From Desertimonas sp963732335 (GTDB lineage: Bacteria; Actinomycetota; Acidimicrobiia; Acidimicrobiales; Ilumatobacteraceae): a DNA stretch of 64,000 nucleotides. A program made the position numbers and the translations under genes. Position 1 is the first letter of the stretch, and each line of letters opens with the position of its first letter. The stretch spans positions 1 to 64,000 of the forward strand of contig CAVSZO010000041.1 in NCBI GenBank assembly GCA_963732335.1, read 5' to 3'. Below the pieces are notes generated by a model that saw only the letters and a program-made list of their open reading frames with translations, searched no databases and was not told the origin of the DNA. Shown here piece by piece: positions 1 to 8,720 of the stretch.

Positions 1-107
1 ACTCACCGACCTTGGTCGCCTCAACCGCAGCAGCGATCCGCCGACCCAGCGGCCTACCTCACCCGGTCTCGGGTCGAGCGACGCGCGGTGGCGGATGCCG
101 GACTGGG

Positions 108-887
108 TCAGCTGACGGTGCCGACGGGCTGGCCGAGCCCGATGAGGTTGCCTTCGCTGTCGTAGAACCAGGCGCCCCGTTCGCCGGTGCCCTTGGACAG
201 GTAGTTGCCGTCGATGTCGGCAATGCCCTCAACGGTCACGAGGCCGGGCAGGTCGTAGTCCTCGAACACAACGCCGCGGGCCCGTAGCTCGGCGACGGTG
301 GCATCGATGTCGGCAACCTCCCAGCCCATCTGCGTGTGAGCACCGGACGGCTTGCCCGCCGACTCGAACAGCGCGAACGACACGCCCCCGCACTGGTAGC
401 GGAGACCGCCTTCGCGCTCCTCAGCCGGCTCCAGTGCGAGCTTGTCGGCGTACCACCGCCGCGCCCGTTGGAGATCCTGTGCCGGGAGCCTGGTGGCGAC
501 TGGTGACCCGGCGAGCAGACCGCCCCGGCTCGCCCAGTAAGCCGGCGTCAGCTCGATGATCTGGAGCAGGTTGCCGTCGGGGTCGAACAGCGTGGCGAAC
601 CAGGCGTCGCCCCGGAACTCCACCGGGACGACCCAGGTGACACCCAGGCTGTCGAGATGAGCGGCCACCGCCCGGGCATCGCCGACGTGGAAGTTGAGGA
701 TCACCCGTGCAGGCTCGGCGGCCTGGCCGCCGACGTCGTCGCGAGGGTCAATCAGCACCGACACACCGCCGAACTCGAGGAATCCATCCGGATTCGGCAC
801 GACCCCGAAGGCCCTCTCGTACCACTCGCGCAATCGGTTCACATTCGCACTGGCGAGCAACACGCTCCCCAACGTCGGCGTAGGCAT
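108..887 (-). CDS. Two-domain VOC (glyoxalase/bleomycin-resistance fold) protein
   Basis: The 259-residue product has two tandem VOC-type halves. The first begins LGSVLLASANVNRLREWYE (about residues 5-115) and the second SPVATRLPAQDLQRARRWY (about 130-255); each ends with the FDPDGN or YDSEGN strand that carries a metal ligand in this fold. Proteins of this build include dioxygenases, glyoxalase-like enzymes and resistance proteins, so the substrate cannot be named. I start at the ATG at 887, which has AAGGAG at a good distance; an upstream frame to 956 gives an unnatural N-terminus that would overlap the next gene. It probably follows the phytase-like gene in one transcript, 65 bases downstream. 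It is most likely cytosolic. Confidence 0.85.
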   Translation of the reverse strand: MPTPTLGSVLLASANVNRLREWYERAFGVVPNPDGFLEFGGVSVLIDPRDDVGGQAAEPARVILNFHVGDARAVAAHLDSLGVTWVVPVEFRGDAWFATLFDPDGNLLQIIELTPAYWASRGGLLAGSPVATRLPAQDLQRARRWYADKLALEPAEEREGGLRYQCGGVSFALFESAGKPSGAHTQMGWEVADIDATVAELRARGVVFEDYDLPGLVTVEGIADIDGNYLSKGTGERGAWFYDSEGNLIGLGQPVGTVS

Positions 888-952
888 GGCACTTCTCCTT
901 CCTGCGACTACCGATACAGACCTCGCCTGCCGGTACGACTCATCGCCCACCC

Positions 953-2242
953 TCAACCCAGCGACAGGGGCTCTGGGGCGGACGTGGCCGGCACCGACGA
1001 CGCGGGAACGGCCATGAACCCGAGGATGATCAGCTCGGTGTCGTCGGGTGTGCCGCGGACGCGGCCGTTGCTGCCGGGGTAGTTGTTGTCGTTGCCGACG
1101 AGGACGCGCCCGTCGGGGAGCACGTTGACCACCTCAACTGACTGGAGCGGGAAGGCAAACGTCGTGCCCAGCCCGAAGCCGCCGGCTGGCTGGCCGGCGC
1201 CGATGTCGTCCGGGTTGGCGATCCACAGCAGGTTGACGGCGAGATGTTTGGTGGCGAAGCCGTTCTCGTCAGGGGTGGTGAGATCGATCACGAACAGCCG
1301 CTTGTGGGCCGAGTGGGCCCACTCGAAGTTGTCGCGCTCGATGATCAGCAAGCGGTTGTCATCGATCATTTGGGCGTCGCCAATGACGTTCTCCGGCGCT
1401 TCGGTGTGCAGCTGCCAGGAGTTGTCGGTGTACTCGCCGGTGGCGACGTCGACCTCGTAGACGTAGCGGCGCAGCTGGTCGTCGTCGTCGGCGAAGTAGC
1501 CCTCGACGATCGGGTACAGCGTCGTCCCGTCGGGAGCCAGTGCCATCGCCTCGAAACCGCGGCTCGGCAGCACCCGCGGCTCCTCGCTACCTAGGTGCGG
1601 GTTCTGCGGTGACATTCCGAATGGCGGCTCGATCGGCGGTGCCAGCAGCACGCCGGTCTCGTCGAAGTGGAGGATGAACGGGCCGAACTCCTCGCCGATC
1701 CAGAACGTCCCGTCCGGGGTGCGTTGCACCGACTCGATGTCCAGGTCACCGCCCGTGAGCAGGCGGTCGGATGTGCCCTCGTTGACGATCTCGAAGCCAA
1801 TCACGTTGTCGGGGTCGCGCAGCGAGATGAACTCATCGACGACGATCTCCCCGGACCCTCCCTCGGCGGTCTCCCACTCGGGAGTGATGTGGTATAGGCG
1901 CAGCTGGAAGTCGGCGGAATTGTCGATCGCCCCGAACCCGTTGTCGGGCATCGCCCACATTGAGCCGTCGTCGTTGACGACCACTCCGGAGAACCCGGGA
2001 ATGATGTGCCCGTCGTACGGAGGCGTGCGACCGTTGGCCGGATCCGACAGCGAACCGGTCGGGATGTCGTCGGCCAGGAAATCGGCGCTCAGCGTCGCCC
2101 GTGCTTCCACCTGGACGGTCGTCGGGTCGACCGAGCCGATGTCGAGTGGTTCCGTCACCCCACTGGCCGGGGCAGCGACGGCGACTGCTGACCCGACGAC
2201 GATGGCGGCGGCGACGGCGGAATTGCGATGAACACGGTTCAC
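953..2242 (-). CDS. Secreted phytase-like esterase (esterase-like activity of phytase family)
   Basis: The 429-residue protein begins with a basic n-region and a long Ala/Val hydrophobic stretch ending near ASG, a Sec signal peptide. The mature part has the features of the 'esterase-like activity of phytase' family: PPYDGHIIPGFSGVV near residue 75, the WIGEEFGPFILHFD block, a SRGFEAMALAPDGTTLYPIVEG block, and a late IANPDDIG segment. These are beta-propeller proteins that may hydrolyse phosphate or carboxyl esters outside the cell. The GTG start at 2242 is preceded by GGAGGAG. It lies 65 bases before the VOC gene on the same strand. Substrate is unknown; the family call is firm. Confidence 0.83.
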   Translation of the reverse strand: MNRVHRNSAVAAAIVVGSAVAVAAPASGVTEPLDIGSVDPTTVQVEARATLSADFLADDIPTGSLSDPANGRTPPYDGHIIPGFSGVVVNDDGSMWAMPDNGFGAIDNSADFQLRLYHITPEWETAEGGSGEIVVDEFISLRDPDNVIGFEIVNEGTSDRLLTGGDLDIESVQRTPDGTFWIGEEFGPFILHFDETGVLLAPPIEPPFGMSPQNPHLGSEEPRVLPSRGFEAMALAPDGTTLYPIVEGYFADDDDQLRRYVYEVDVATGEYTDNSWQLHTEAPENVIGDAQMIDDNRLLIIERDNFEWAHSAHKRLFVIDLTTPDENGFATKHLAVNLLWIANPDDIGAGQPAGGFGLGTTFAFPLQSVEVVNVLPDGRVLVGNDNNYPGSNGRVRGTPDDTELIILGFMAVPASSVPATSAPEPLSLG

Positions 2243-2409
2243 ACGAGCTCCTCCAGTCTTGGTGCCTCACGGCCATGCGGCGGCACCACCATTTCAGGCC
2301 AACGAACCTGACGATTCCGCGACCGGCGGTTGACGCGGAGAAGGACGGCAGATGACATCTTCGAGCCGGTTCGGCGGCACGTCTCGCACGCCCATGTCAT
2401 CGTGTAGCC

Positions 2410-2700
2410 ATGGCCGTGCGCTTCTCACGTTGGATCGTCGTCGTCACCGTCGTGTCGGTCGGCGGCGTGCTCGTTGCGGCCCTCGTAGGCGACCCGGAGG
2501 TGTCACCCGGAGACGGTCGATCGCCGGCGGCGACGGGGTCGCTCGTTGCTCCTCGACCCGATGGCGCACTGCTCTACGCCGAGCATTGCGCGGCGTGCCA
2601 CGACACCGACCGAGGGCCCGGCGACATGCCCTCGTTCGGCGACGAACTCACGGAGGAACAAATCATCGCGGTCGTCGAGTTCACCCGTTCCGACGGGTGA
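2410..2700 (+). CDS. Small membrane-anchored c-type cytochrome
   Basis: The product is 96 residues. Residues 8-27 form one hydrophobic segment, either an uncleaved anchor or a signal peptide, followed by a short Pro/Gly/Ser linker. The rest is a minimal cytochrome c fold: DGALLYAEHCAACHD carries the CXXCH haem site, MPSFGDELTEEQI holds the probable distal Met ligand, and a last helix AVVEFTRSDG follows. It should carry one haem on the outer face of the membrane and pass electrons. It stands alone; the neighbouring methyltransferase is on the other strand, so its partner is not visible here. Confidence 0.82.
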   Translation: MAVRFSRWIVVVTVVSVGGVLVAALVGDPEVSPGDGRSPAATGSLVAPRPDGALLYAEHCAACHDTDRGPGDMPSFGDELTEEQIIAVVEFTRSDG

Positions 2701-2770
2701 GCACGACGTGCGCTACCGAGGAGCACGGGGGTCGACACCGCCGCCCGGGCCGGTAACACCCCAGTCAAGA

Positions 2771-3592
2771 TTACGAAGGCTTTTGCCCCCAGGCCTGCAC
2801 GAACAGGTGCGACATCAGCAGCGTGCCGGGATCGTCGAGATGGCGCCGGACGGACGCGGAGAGCTCGGCGAGCTCGGGCTCGGTGGTCAGGCCCTGGGCG
2901 AGCCAGCGCGTGGCGAGGTTGTCGACGAAGTCGAGGGTGATCGTGCGGCGTGGATGTCCGGGCGGAAACACCTGCACCATCGATCTTGCCTGCACATCGA
3001 CGAGTCCAGCCTCGCGCAGCAGCCGGGGCAGCGCCCGTCCGATCGACAGGTTGGTGCCGGTCAGTTGGGCAGACGTATGGAAAAGTTCGATGAGTCGATC
3101 AAACGCGGGCAGTGGCGGGTCGCACACGTGGGACACCCAGTCGGCTTCGTGAAAGGCGACGGCGCCGCCCGGCCGGACGAGCGCGACTGCCTCGGCGACG
3201 ATCTCCTCTGGGGCAGGCACGTTCACCAGCACCAACCTCGCCGTCGCCACGTCGAACCCTGCGTGGGGAAGACCAGTCGCTCTCGCGTCGCCAACGCGAA
3301 TCTCGACGTTATTGAATCCGAGTTCGGTCACCAGGTGACGGGCGAGTGTGGCCGCATCCGGGCTGCGCTCGACGCCAACCACCCTGCCGTCGGGTCCAAC
3401 CCGCTCGGCGAGTAGATCCAGACAGCCCCGAGGGCCGCAGCCGAGCTCGACCACCGACTGCCCGGCGCGCAGCCCGATTCGGTCGAACAACCTCGCCGCC
3501 TCGTCGGCGAGCAACATCGCCTGCTGTTGCAGCCGCTCCTGCTCTGCCGGCCGATATCCGAGGAAGTACTCGTCAGAGGCGGTCATCGGCAC
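2771..3592 (-). CDS. Class I SAM-dependent methyltransferase
   Basis: The 273-residue protein has the Rossmann-type methyltransferase motifs in order: motif I VVELGCGPRGCLDLL (about 48-62), the acidic end of strand 2 in VVGVERSP, GDARATGLP as motif II, and RLVLVNVP after strand 4. The C-terminal third is helical and would cap the active site. The acceptor is unknown; small molecules are usual for this build. The frame starts at GTG 3592 with AAGGAG six bases away, or at ATG 3586 two codons later. It sits between a small cytochrome gene on the other strand and an HxlR regulator. Confidence 0.8.
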   Translation of the reverse strand: MPMTASDEYFLGYRPAEQERLQQQAMLLADEAARLFDRIGLRAGQSVVELGCGPRGCLDLLAERVGPDGRVVGVERSPDAATLARHLVTELGFNNVEIRVGDARATGLPHAGFDVATARLVLVNVPAPEEIVAEAVALVRPGGAVAFHEADWVSHVCDPPLPAFDRLIELFHTSAQLTGTNLSIGRALPRLLREAGLVDVQARSMVQVFPPGHPRRTITLDFVDNLATRWLAQGLTTEPELAELSASVRRHLDDPGTLLMSHLFVQAWGQKPS

Positions 3593-3695
3593 GATGGGCT
3601 CCTTCTTTCGATCGTTACAGGCGCAACACAGCCGAACTCGTAGCCCTGTCAGACCGCTGACAGGACGCTGTCACCGGCGGATGGTGATCACCGCG

Positions 3696-4244
3696 CTACC
3701 TCGGGTCGCGCCCTGGTGCCGCGGCATGGGTGGCCGGGCGAGGCGGCGTCCATCCGGTGACGCCGACGAGGTTCGTCCCGTCGGCGGATTTGTGGCCGGG
3801 ACCGGGGAGCGGTGTGACGGTGGTGAGGGTGAACGGTTCAGAGCACTGCGGGCACATCACCACGGGTTCGACGATCTGGCCGCAGCTGTGGCGGAAGCGG
3901 ATCGGTGGTCCTTCCTCCGGGCCGAACCAGCGATCACCCCACGCCGTGAGTGCCATCAGGATGGGCACGACCTCTCGGCCTGATGCTGTGAGCCGATAGT
4001 CGTAGCGGGGTGGATGATCCTGGTACGGGCTCCGCTCGACGACTCCACGCTCGACGAGGTGGTCGAGGCGACGGGTGAGGAGGTTGCGGGCCACTCCGAG
4101 ATCGTCGGCGACCTCGTCGAAACGAGACAGGCCGAGATAGAGGTCGCGGAGCACGAGCGGCGTCCAGGGGTCACCGATCACGTCGAGTGCCCTGGCCATC
4201 GAGCAGTGCATCGTGCCGAAACTGTGTCGGGTCATGCCGCCCAA
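3696..4244 (-). CDS. HxlR-family transcriptional regulator with a C-terminal cysteine cluster
   Basis: Residues about 10-105 form an HxlR winged helix: CSMARALDVIGDPWTPLVLR, then a recognition region FDEVADDLGVARNLLTRRLD and the wing HPPRYDYRLTASGREV. After the fold there is HSCGQ...CPQC, three cysteines and a histidine that could bind zinc or sense redox or electrophiles, and a Pro-rich tail. HxlR proteins bind as dimers to operators beside divergently read enzyme genes. That is the layout here: the SnoaL-like gene starts within 50 bases on the other strand and a 13-base palindrome lies between them. ATG at 4244 or four codons later are both possible. Confidence 0.86.
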   Translation of the reverse strand: MGGMTRHSFGTMHCSMARALDVIGDPWTPLVLRDLYLGLSRFDEVADDLGVARNLLTRRLDHLVERGVVERSPYQDHPPRYDYRLTASGREVVPILMALTAWGDRWFGPEEGPPIRFRHSCGQIVEPVVMCPQCSEPFTLTTVTPLPGPGHKSADGTNLVGVTGWTPPRPATHAAAPGRDPR

Positions 4245-4254
4245 GGCTAGTGGG

Positions 4255-4290
4255 TTGACATTATGAACTCAGTGTTCTACGGTCGGCGCA
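4255..4290 (+). promoter_or_regulatory. Promoter with an embedded palindromic operator, driving a leaderless SnoaL-like gene
   Basis: TTGACA at 4255-4260 and TACGGT at 4278-4283 are separated by exactly 17 bases, a good sigma-70-type promoter. The spacer contains GAACTCAGTGTTC (4265-4277), a perfect 4-5-4 palindrome that would suit the HxlR dimer encoded next door. The expected transcription start falls at about 4290, exactly on an ATG, so the message is probably leaderless. Confidence 0.6.
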
Positions 4291-4709
4291 TGTATCGGAT
4301 GATCGTCGCTTCCAAAGCTCGAGCCACGTGGCGGCGGATCGCCACCGGCGAGGTCGAGGCCGCCGGTGAGATGGCCGATGCCGACATGCGGTTCCGCTTC
4401 GTCGGGGAGACCGCCCTCGGTGCCGACCTGCGCGGCAAGGAGGCCTTCCTCGCCTGGTTCCGGGCCGTCGGCGAACGCCTTCCCGGGTTGACGTTCCAAG
4501 TTCAAGACGTCCTCGTCGGAGGCTGGCCGTGGAACACCCGGGTGGCGGTGCGCCTCGCCATCTCGGCCCCGCTGCCCGACGGCACCACCTACCGCAACGA
4601 GGGAGTGCAATGGCTGCGACTGCGATGGGGGCGCATCGTCGACGACTGGGTACTCGAAGACACGATCGCCCTGCAAGGTGCCCTCGACCAACTGCAGAGC
4701 GCCGCCTAG
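4290..4709 (+). CDS. SnoaL/NTF2-like protein, likely leaderless
   Basis: The product read from ATG 4290 is 139 residues beginning MYRMIVASKARATWRRIATG, which matches the usual beginning of this NTF2-like subfamily. It is followed by MRFRFVGETALGADLRGKEA, the family's pocket-lining strands (GGWPWNTRVAVRL) and a final EDTIALQGALDQL helix. NTF2-like folds serve as isomerases, hydrolases or small-molecule binders; the role here is unknown. An upstream ATG at 4263 lies inside the promoter spacer and is unlikely to be used. The gene is read away from the HxlR regulator, which probably represses it. Confidence 0.8.
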   Translation: MYRMIVASKARATWRRIATGEVEAAGEMADADMRFRFVGETALGADLRGKEAFLAWFRAVGERLPGLTFQVQDVLVGGWPWNTRVAVRLAISAPLPDGTTYRNEGVQWLRLRWGRIVDDWVLEDTIALQGALDQLQSAA

Positions 4710-4913
4710 TGCTTCGGGCGGAGTCGGCCGCCGACCGGCTGGGGGTGAGCGCTCGCCGGCCGACTCGACGCCGTCGGCGACGCTACGCGCGACGATCGAC
4801 GGTTCGGTTTCGGGGAGATGAATACTCGTCCCGCAGCCGCGTGATCGGCTGGGCACCCGTTCGACGTCATCCGTTTTTCACCGGGGCGGGTACGTGACCG
4901 TGGCCGACTCAGA

Positions 4914-7787
4914 TCAGGTGGTCATGGGTGATCGGGACAGGTCGTCGATGAACCGGAGCGCCGTGGTGGCGGCGGCGGTGACGTCCTGCTCAGCCCCGAC
5001 GGTAGAGAGCTGTTCGAACCGTTCCGGGCCGAGCTTCGCCTCGGCCCATTCCCGGGCTGCGCTGAGCCGACCAGCCTCCTCGCCGTAGGTCGGGACGTCG
5101 CCTCGATCCACGGCGCCGAGCAGTTCGGCAAGTGGCTCTGGTGCGTCGAGGCGCTCGTACAGCACGGCGAGATTGCGCAGTGTCGTGAGCTGCTGGGCGG
5201 TGCTGGCGCGCCGGAGCCAGTGGTGGATGGCCTCGGAGAAGGCGTCGAGCGCCTCATCAGGGTCGCCGACGCGGGCCAGCAGTGAGCAAATCGAAACGAT
5301 CGCAGCCCCTTCGATGTAGCCGTTGTGCACGGTACGCGCAGCGGCGACAGCGTTGGCGTAGTGGGCGAGCGCTCTGTTCGGGTCGTTCGCCTGGCTCAGC
5401 TCACCGCGGGTGTACTCGGCCCATCCCCAGCCGGTAGGCGACAGCGACCCGTCGTCGAGGTCGGCCAGTTGGGTCTCGACGTCTGCCATCACCGGCCCGC
5501 CGTAGGCGGCGGACAGCGCTTCGCCACTGACTGCAATGGCGAGGAAGTGTCGGTCGTCGTGTCGGCGAGCAAGTTGCGTCATCGCCCGAGCCGTCGCCGA
5601 GCTCTCCACGAGACGACCGTCGAACAGACCGGCGTCGGTGAGCGCTTCGAGGGCGGGGAGGGCAGCCGCCGTGTCACCGGCAAGTGCCACAGCCTCACTC
5701 GCGAGCCGACGCGCCTCAGCGATGTGCCCGCGGCGGGTGGCGCGTGTAGCCGCCGATGCGAGCAGGACCGGGCGACACGGATGGTCGGGGCCAATCAGCC
5801 CGAGCAGCTCTTCCGCCCAGCCGAATGGCTCGTCGAGGAATCGGCCTTGGGCGTAGACATAGAGATGGGCCGACAGCTCAGCGGCGAGTTCGACGTCGTT
5901 TGCAGCTGCCCACCCGTGTGCCGCTCGGAGTTCGGCGACGACTGAGTCGAGCCGATCGACGGCATGAGCTTCCTCGGCAGTGCGCAACTGCGCGTCGGCC
6001 GTGCGAACTACGTCGACGAACCACTCTGCGTGGCGTCGCGCCATCTCCTCGGCGCGACCGGATCCTGCCAGGCGTTGGCGAGCGAACGAGCGGATCGTTT
6101 GGAGCAGGTAGAAGCGCGTCGGAGCGCGTGAGCGGTCGACGTTCACGAGCGATCGTCTCGCTAGCCGGCGCACGCTGTCGGCGACGCCAGGATGACCGAG
6201 GACTCCATCGATGTCGACGGCGATCACAGGTCCGGCGAACAGCGAGAGCTCGGCGAGGGTGCGCGCCTCGTCGTCATCGAGGCGCGCTTCCGACCAGGCG
6301 ACGACGTCGGCGAGGCTGCGATGTCGCCGATCCACACGCCGCTGCGGTGATCGCAGGTCATCGAGGTGGTCGTCGAGAGCCTCGGCCAACTCCTCCGGGG
6401 TTGTCGTGTCCAGCTGGGCAGCCGCCATCTCAATGGCCAGCGGAAGTCCGTCGAGTCGCTCGACGATTCGCGCGACCAGGGCATCGTCCGGAACTGCCGC
6501 AACGGCACCGGCGCGGTCGCGGAACAATTGCGAGGCCGGTGCACTCGGACCGACGGTCGCCAGCGGCGCGACCGTCCAAACCTGCTCGCCGTCGACCGAC
6601 AGCCGCTCACGGCTCGTCGCGAGAACCCGCGCCACGGTGCCGCCGGCCAGGATGCGCTCGGCCGAGTCGGCGGCGCTGTCGATGACGTGTTCGGCGTTGT
6701 CGAGCACGATCAACACGTCGAGGGCGCCGATCCCGGTCAGGATCTCGACCGAGGATCTACCATCGGCGATGAGTCCGAGCGACGCCACGACGAAGTCGGG
6801 AACGGCGGAGGCGTCCTCGATCTGCGCCAGCCCGACAACGCACACGCCGAGCTCACACTGCTCGTTCACCCGGCGTGCGACCTCCAGGGCCAACCGGGTC
6901 TTGCCCACCCCGCCCGGCCCGGTGAGCGTCACCAGACGGGACTGGTCGAGCAACTCGGCGATGAGTTGAGCATCGCCTTCCCGCCCGACGAAGGACGAAG
7001 GCACCACCGGCAGTTCGAATCTGGGTGGTCGGACGGGAAGCGTCTTCTCGACGTCGGCGACTCGGCCCCCGGCGGCAGCGCCAGCCAGTGCCGTGCGCTC
7101 GGCTTCCCGGAGCCGGCCCGACGGTTCCAACCCGGCGTTGGCCAACACCGCAGCAGCGCGCCGAAAGGCCCGAAGCGCGTCGGCGGTCCGATGCGCTCCG
7201 CCGAGTGCCTCGATGAGGACTGCCCACCCGCCCTCGCGCAGCGGTTCGGCCGTGCTCAGGGACTCGGCAGCGGCGACCGCCTCATCGACTCGCCCGGCGG
7301 CGAGCAGCGCTGCGGCATGTGCCTCGCGTGCCGCCATACGTCGCTCCTCCAATCGGCGGGCCTCGGCGCGAACGCTGTCGACGTCGGCACGATCACCGAA
7401 CGCCGAACCTTTCCACAGCTGCAGCGCGCCGGCGAGCAGCTCCGTAGCCTCTCCGGCGCCGGCGCCACGGGCGGCGTCCACGAGCGCCTCGAAGCGCCCG
7501 GCGTCCACGTCGTCGGGTGGGACGTCGAGAACGAAACCTCCGCCCCGACTCGCCAGGGCGGAACCGAGGTGGGAACGCAGACGCGAGACGTACGTGCGCA
7601 GCGTCGATACAGCGCTTGCGGGCGGGGCCTCACCCCAGAGGGCGTCGATCAAGGCTTCGATGCTGACGACCTCGCCGCGATGGGCGAGCAGCACGGCGAG
7701 CAGCGTGCGCTGATTGGCGCTCCCGATCGGGCAAGCGTTGCCACCTGCGTCGACCAGCTCCACAGCGCCGAGCACACGGATGCGCAT
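4914..7787 (-). CDS. AfsR/SARP-type regulator: winged helix, BTAD, NB-ARC ATPase and TPR region
   Basis: From the ATG at 7787 the protein is 957 residues. It starts MRIRVLGAVELVDAGG, the Trans_reg_C winged helix (about 1-95, with LIDALWGEAPPASAVSTLRTYVSRLR), then a BTAD helical domain to about 250. The NB-ARC-like ATPase follows, with Walker A GPGGVGKTRLALEVARR and Walker B VLIVLDNAEHV, then a sensor region ATSRERLSVDGEQVW. The last 400 residues are TPR-like helices. Such proteins are ATP-gated activators of secondary metabolism and stress genes. The open frame continues upstream to 8231, but that part is the antisense of another gene and lacks any conserved sequence. The divergent acetyltransferase and TPR genes are candidate targets. 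Confidence 0.88.
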   Translation of the reverse strand: MRIRVLGAVELVDAGGNACPIGSANQRTLLAVLLAHRGEVVSIEALIDALWGEAPPASAVSTLRTYVSRLRSHLGSALASRGGGFVLDVPPDDVDAGRFEALVDAARGAGAGEATELLAGALQLWKGSAFGDRADVDSVRAEARRLEERRMAAREAHAAALLAAGRVDEAVAAAESLSTAEPLREGGWAVLIEALGGAHRTADALRAFRRAAAVLANAGLEPSGRLREAERTALAGAAAGGRVADVEKTLPVRPPRFELPVVPSSFVGREGDAQLIAELLDQSRLVTLTGPGGVGKTRLALEVARRVNEQCELGVCVVGLAQIEDASAVPDFVVASLGLIADGRSSVEILTGIGALDVLIVLDNAEHVIDSAADSAERILAGGTVARVLATSRERLSVDGEQVWTVAPLATVGPSAPASQLFRDRAGAVAAVPDDALVARIVERLDGLPLAIEMAAAQLDTTTPEELAEALDDHLDDLRSPQRRVDRRHRSLADVVAWSEARLDDDEARTLAELSLFAGPVIAVDIDGVLGHPGVADSVRRLARRSLVNVDRSRAPTRFYLLQTIRSFARQRLAGSGRAEEMARRHAEWFVDVVRTADAQLRTAEEAHAVDRLDSVVAELRAAHGWAAANDVELAAELSAHLYVYAQGRFLDEPFGWAEELLGLIGPDHPCRPVLLASAATRATRRGHIAEARRLASEAVALAGDTAAALPALEALTDAGLFDGRLVESSATARAMTQLARRHDDRHFLAIAVSGEALSAAYGGPVMADVETQLADLDDGSLSPTGWGWAEYTRGELSQANDPNRALAHYANAVAAARTVHNGYIEGAAIVSICSLLARVGDPDEALDAFSEAIHHWLRRASTAQQLTTLRNLAVLYERLDAPEPLAELLGAVDRGDVPTYGEEAGRLSAAREWAEAKLGPERFEQLSTVGAEQDVTAAATTALRFIDDLSRSPMTT

Positions 7788-7886
7788 CGGCACGACGCTA
7801 CGACGTGAACCCGTTGCGATCGACACGCCATCCGCTGCGATCCCCCTGCGGTCACCCTGCGATGTCGCGATGTCACGGTCGACGGC

Positions 7887-8692
7887 ATGCTCGCCGAGCC
7901 AAACCTGACGACCGGATGGGAGGACGCAACGGCGGTCGGCGACACAATGCTGCGCCGCTTCCTGTTCCACCACGCCGCGCTCGGGGCCGCGTTCACGCTC
8001 GCGGGCGGAGGGCGGGCGTTGGACGCCGATGACGTCTCGATGACCGATCTGGGTCGACCGTGTGGCTATTTCAACGGTGCGGTGCTGCTGCGCCCACCAG
8101 CCGACTGGGATGCGGTCCTGACGCGGGTCGAGCGCTTCCTCGACGGTGGGCGCGGGCAGGCCTGTCTGTGGAGTGCGTGGCCGACGCCCGATCTGCCGAT
8201 CGCGGCTGGCAACTCTCCGGGCATCCGCCATTGCTCATCCGTCCGCCACTGTCCACAAACCCCGTGACAACAGCCGCTCAGTCGATCGACGTCCAAGCGG
8301 TGACCGGTGACTTCGAACTGGCCGACTGGGAACACGTTGCGATCGATGGCTACCCCCTGCCGGAGCTGGGCGGCGCCCCCATCGGCGCCTTCGCCCCGCC
8401 GGCCTTGCTCGATGACGATCGGATGCACTTCTTCCTCGGCCGGGAGTCGTCACACCCCGTCGCCGCGGGCGCCTCGTTCGTCTCCCACGGGATCGCCTCG
8501 CTCGCCTTCGGCACGACGATTCCAGCGGCGCGCCGACGCGGGTTCTGGCATCACCTCGCCATCCAGCGCCTCCGGGCAACACCAGCGCTGTGGACGACCG
8601 GGTTGTTCAGCGACCTCGGCCGCCCCGGAGCCGAGCTGCTCGGCTTCGTTCCGGTGCTGCGCCTGACGTTGTGGATCCTCGACCGCTCCTGA
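7887..8692 (+). pseudogene. GNAT-like acetyltransferase interrupted by a one-base frame shift
   Basis: Two overlapping frames encode one protein. The first (from ATG 7887) gives MLAEPNLTTGWEDATAVGDT through CLWSAWPTPDL. The second resumes at about 8198 with DRGWQLSGHPPLLIRPP and runs to 8692, including the GNAT-like core VSHGIASLAFGTTIPAARRR and LGFVPVLRLTLWILDR. The switch between frames needs loss of one base near 8190-8200. Both halves keep natural composition, so this is either a very recent mutation or an assembly error. It is divergent from the AfsR-type regulator, with about 100 bases between them. The acetyl acceptor is unknown. Confidence 0.65.
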
Positions 8693-8720
8693 CCCAACCC
8701 CCACTTCGAAAGGACAGCAA

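Noticed and set aside
7788..8231. N-terminal extension of the AfsR-type regulator
   Set aside because: The 148 extra residues have no domain and are antisense to the acetyltransferase; the winged helix begins right after the ATG at 7787.
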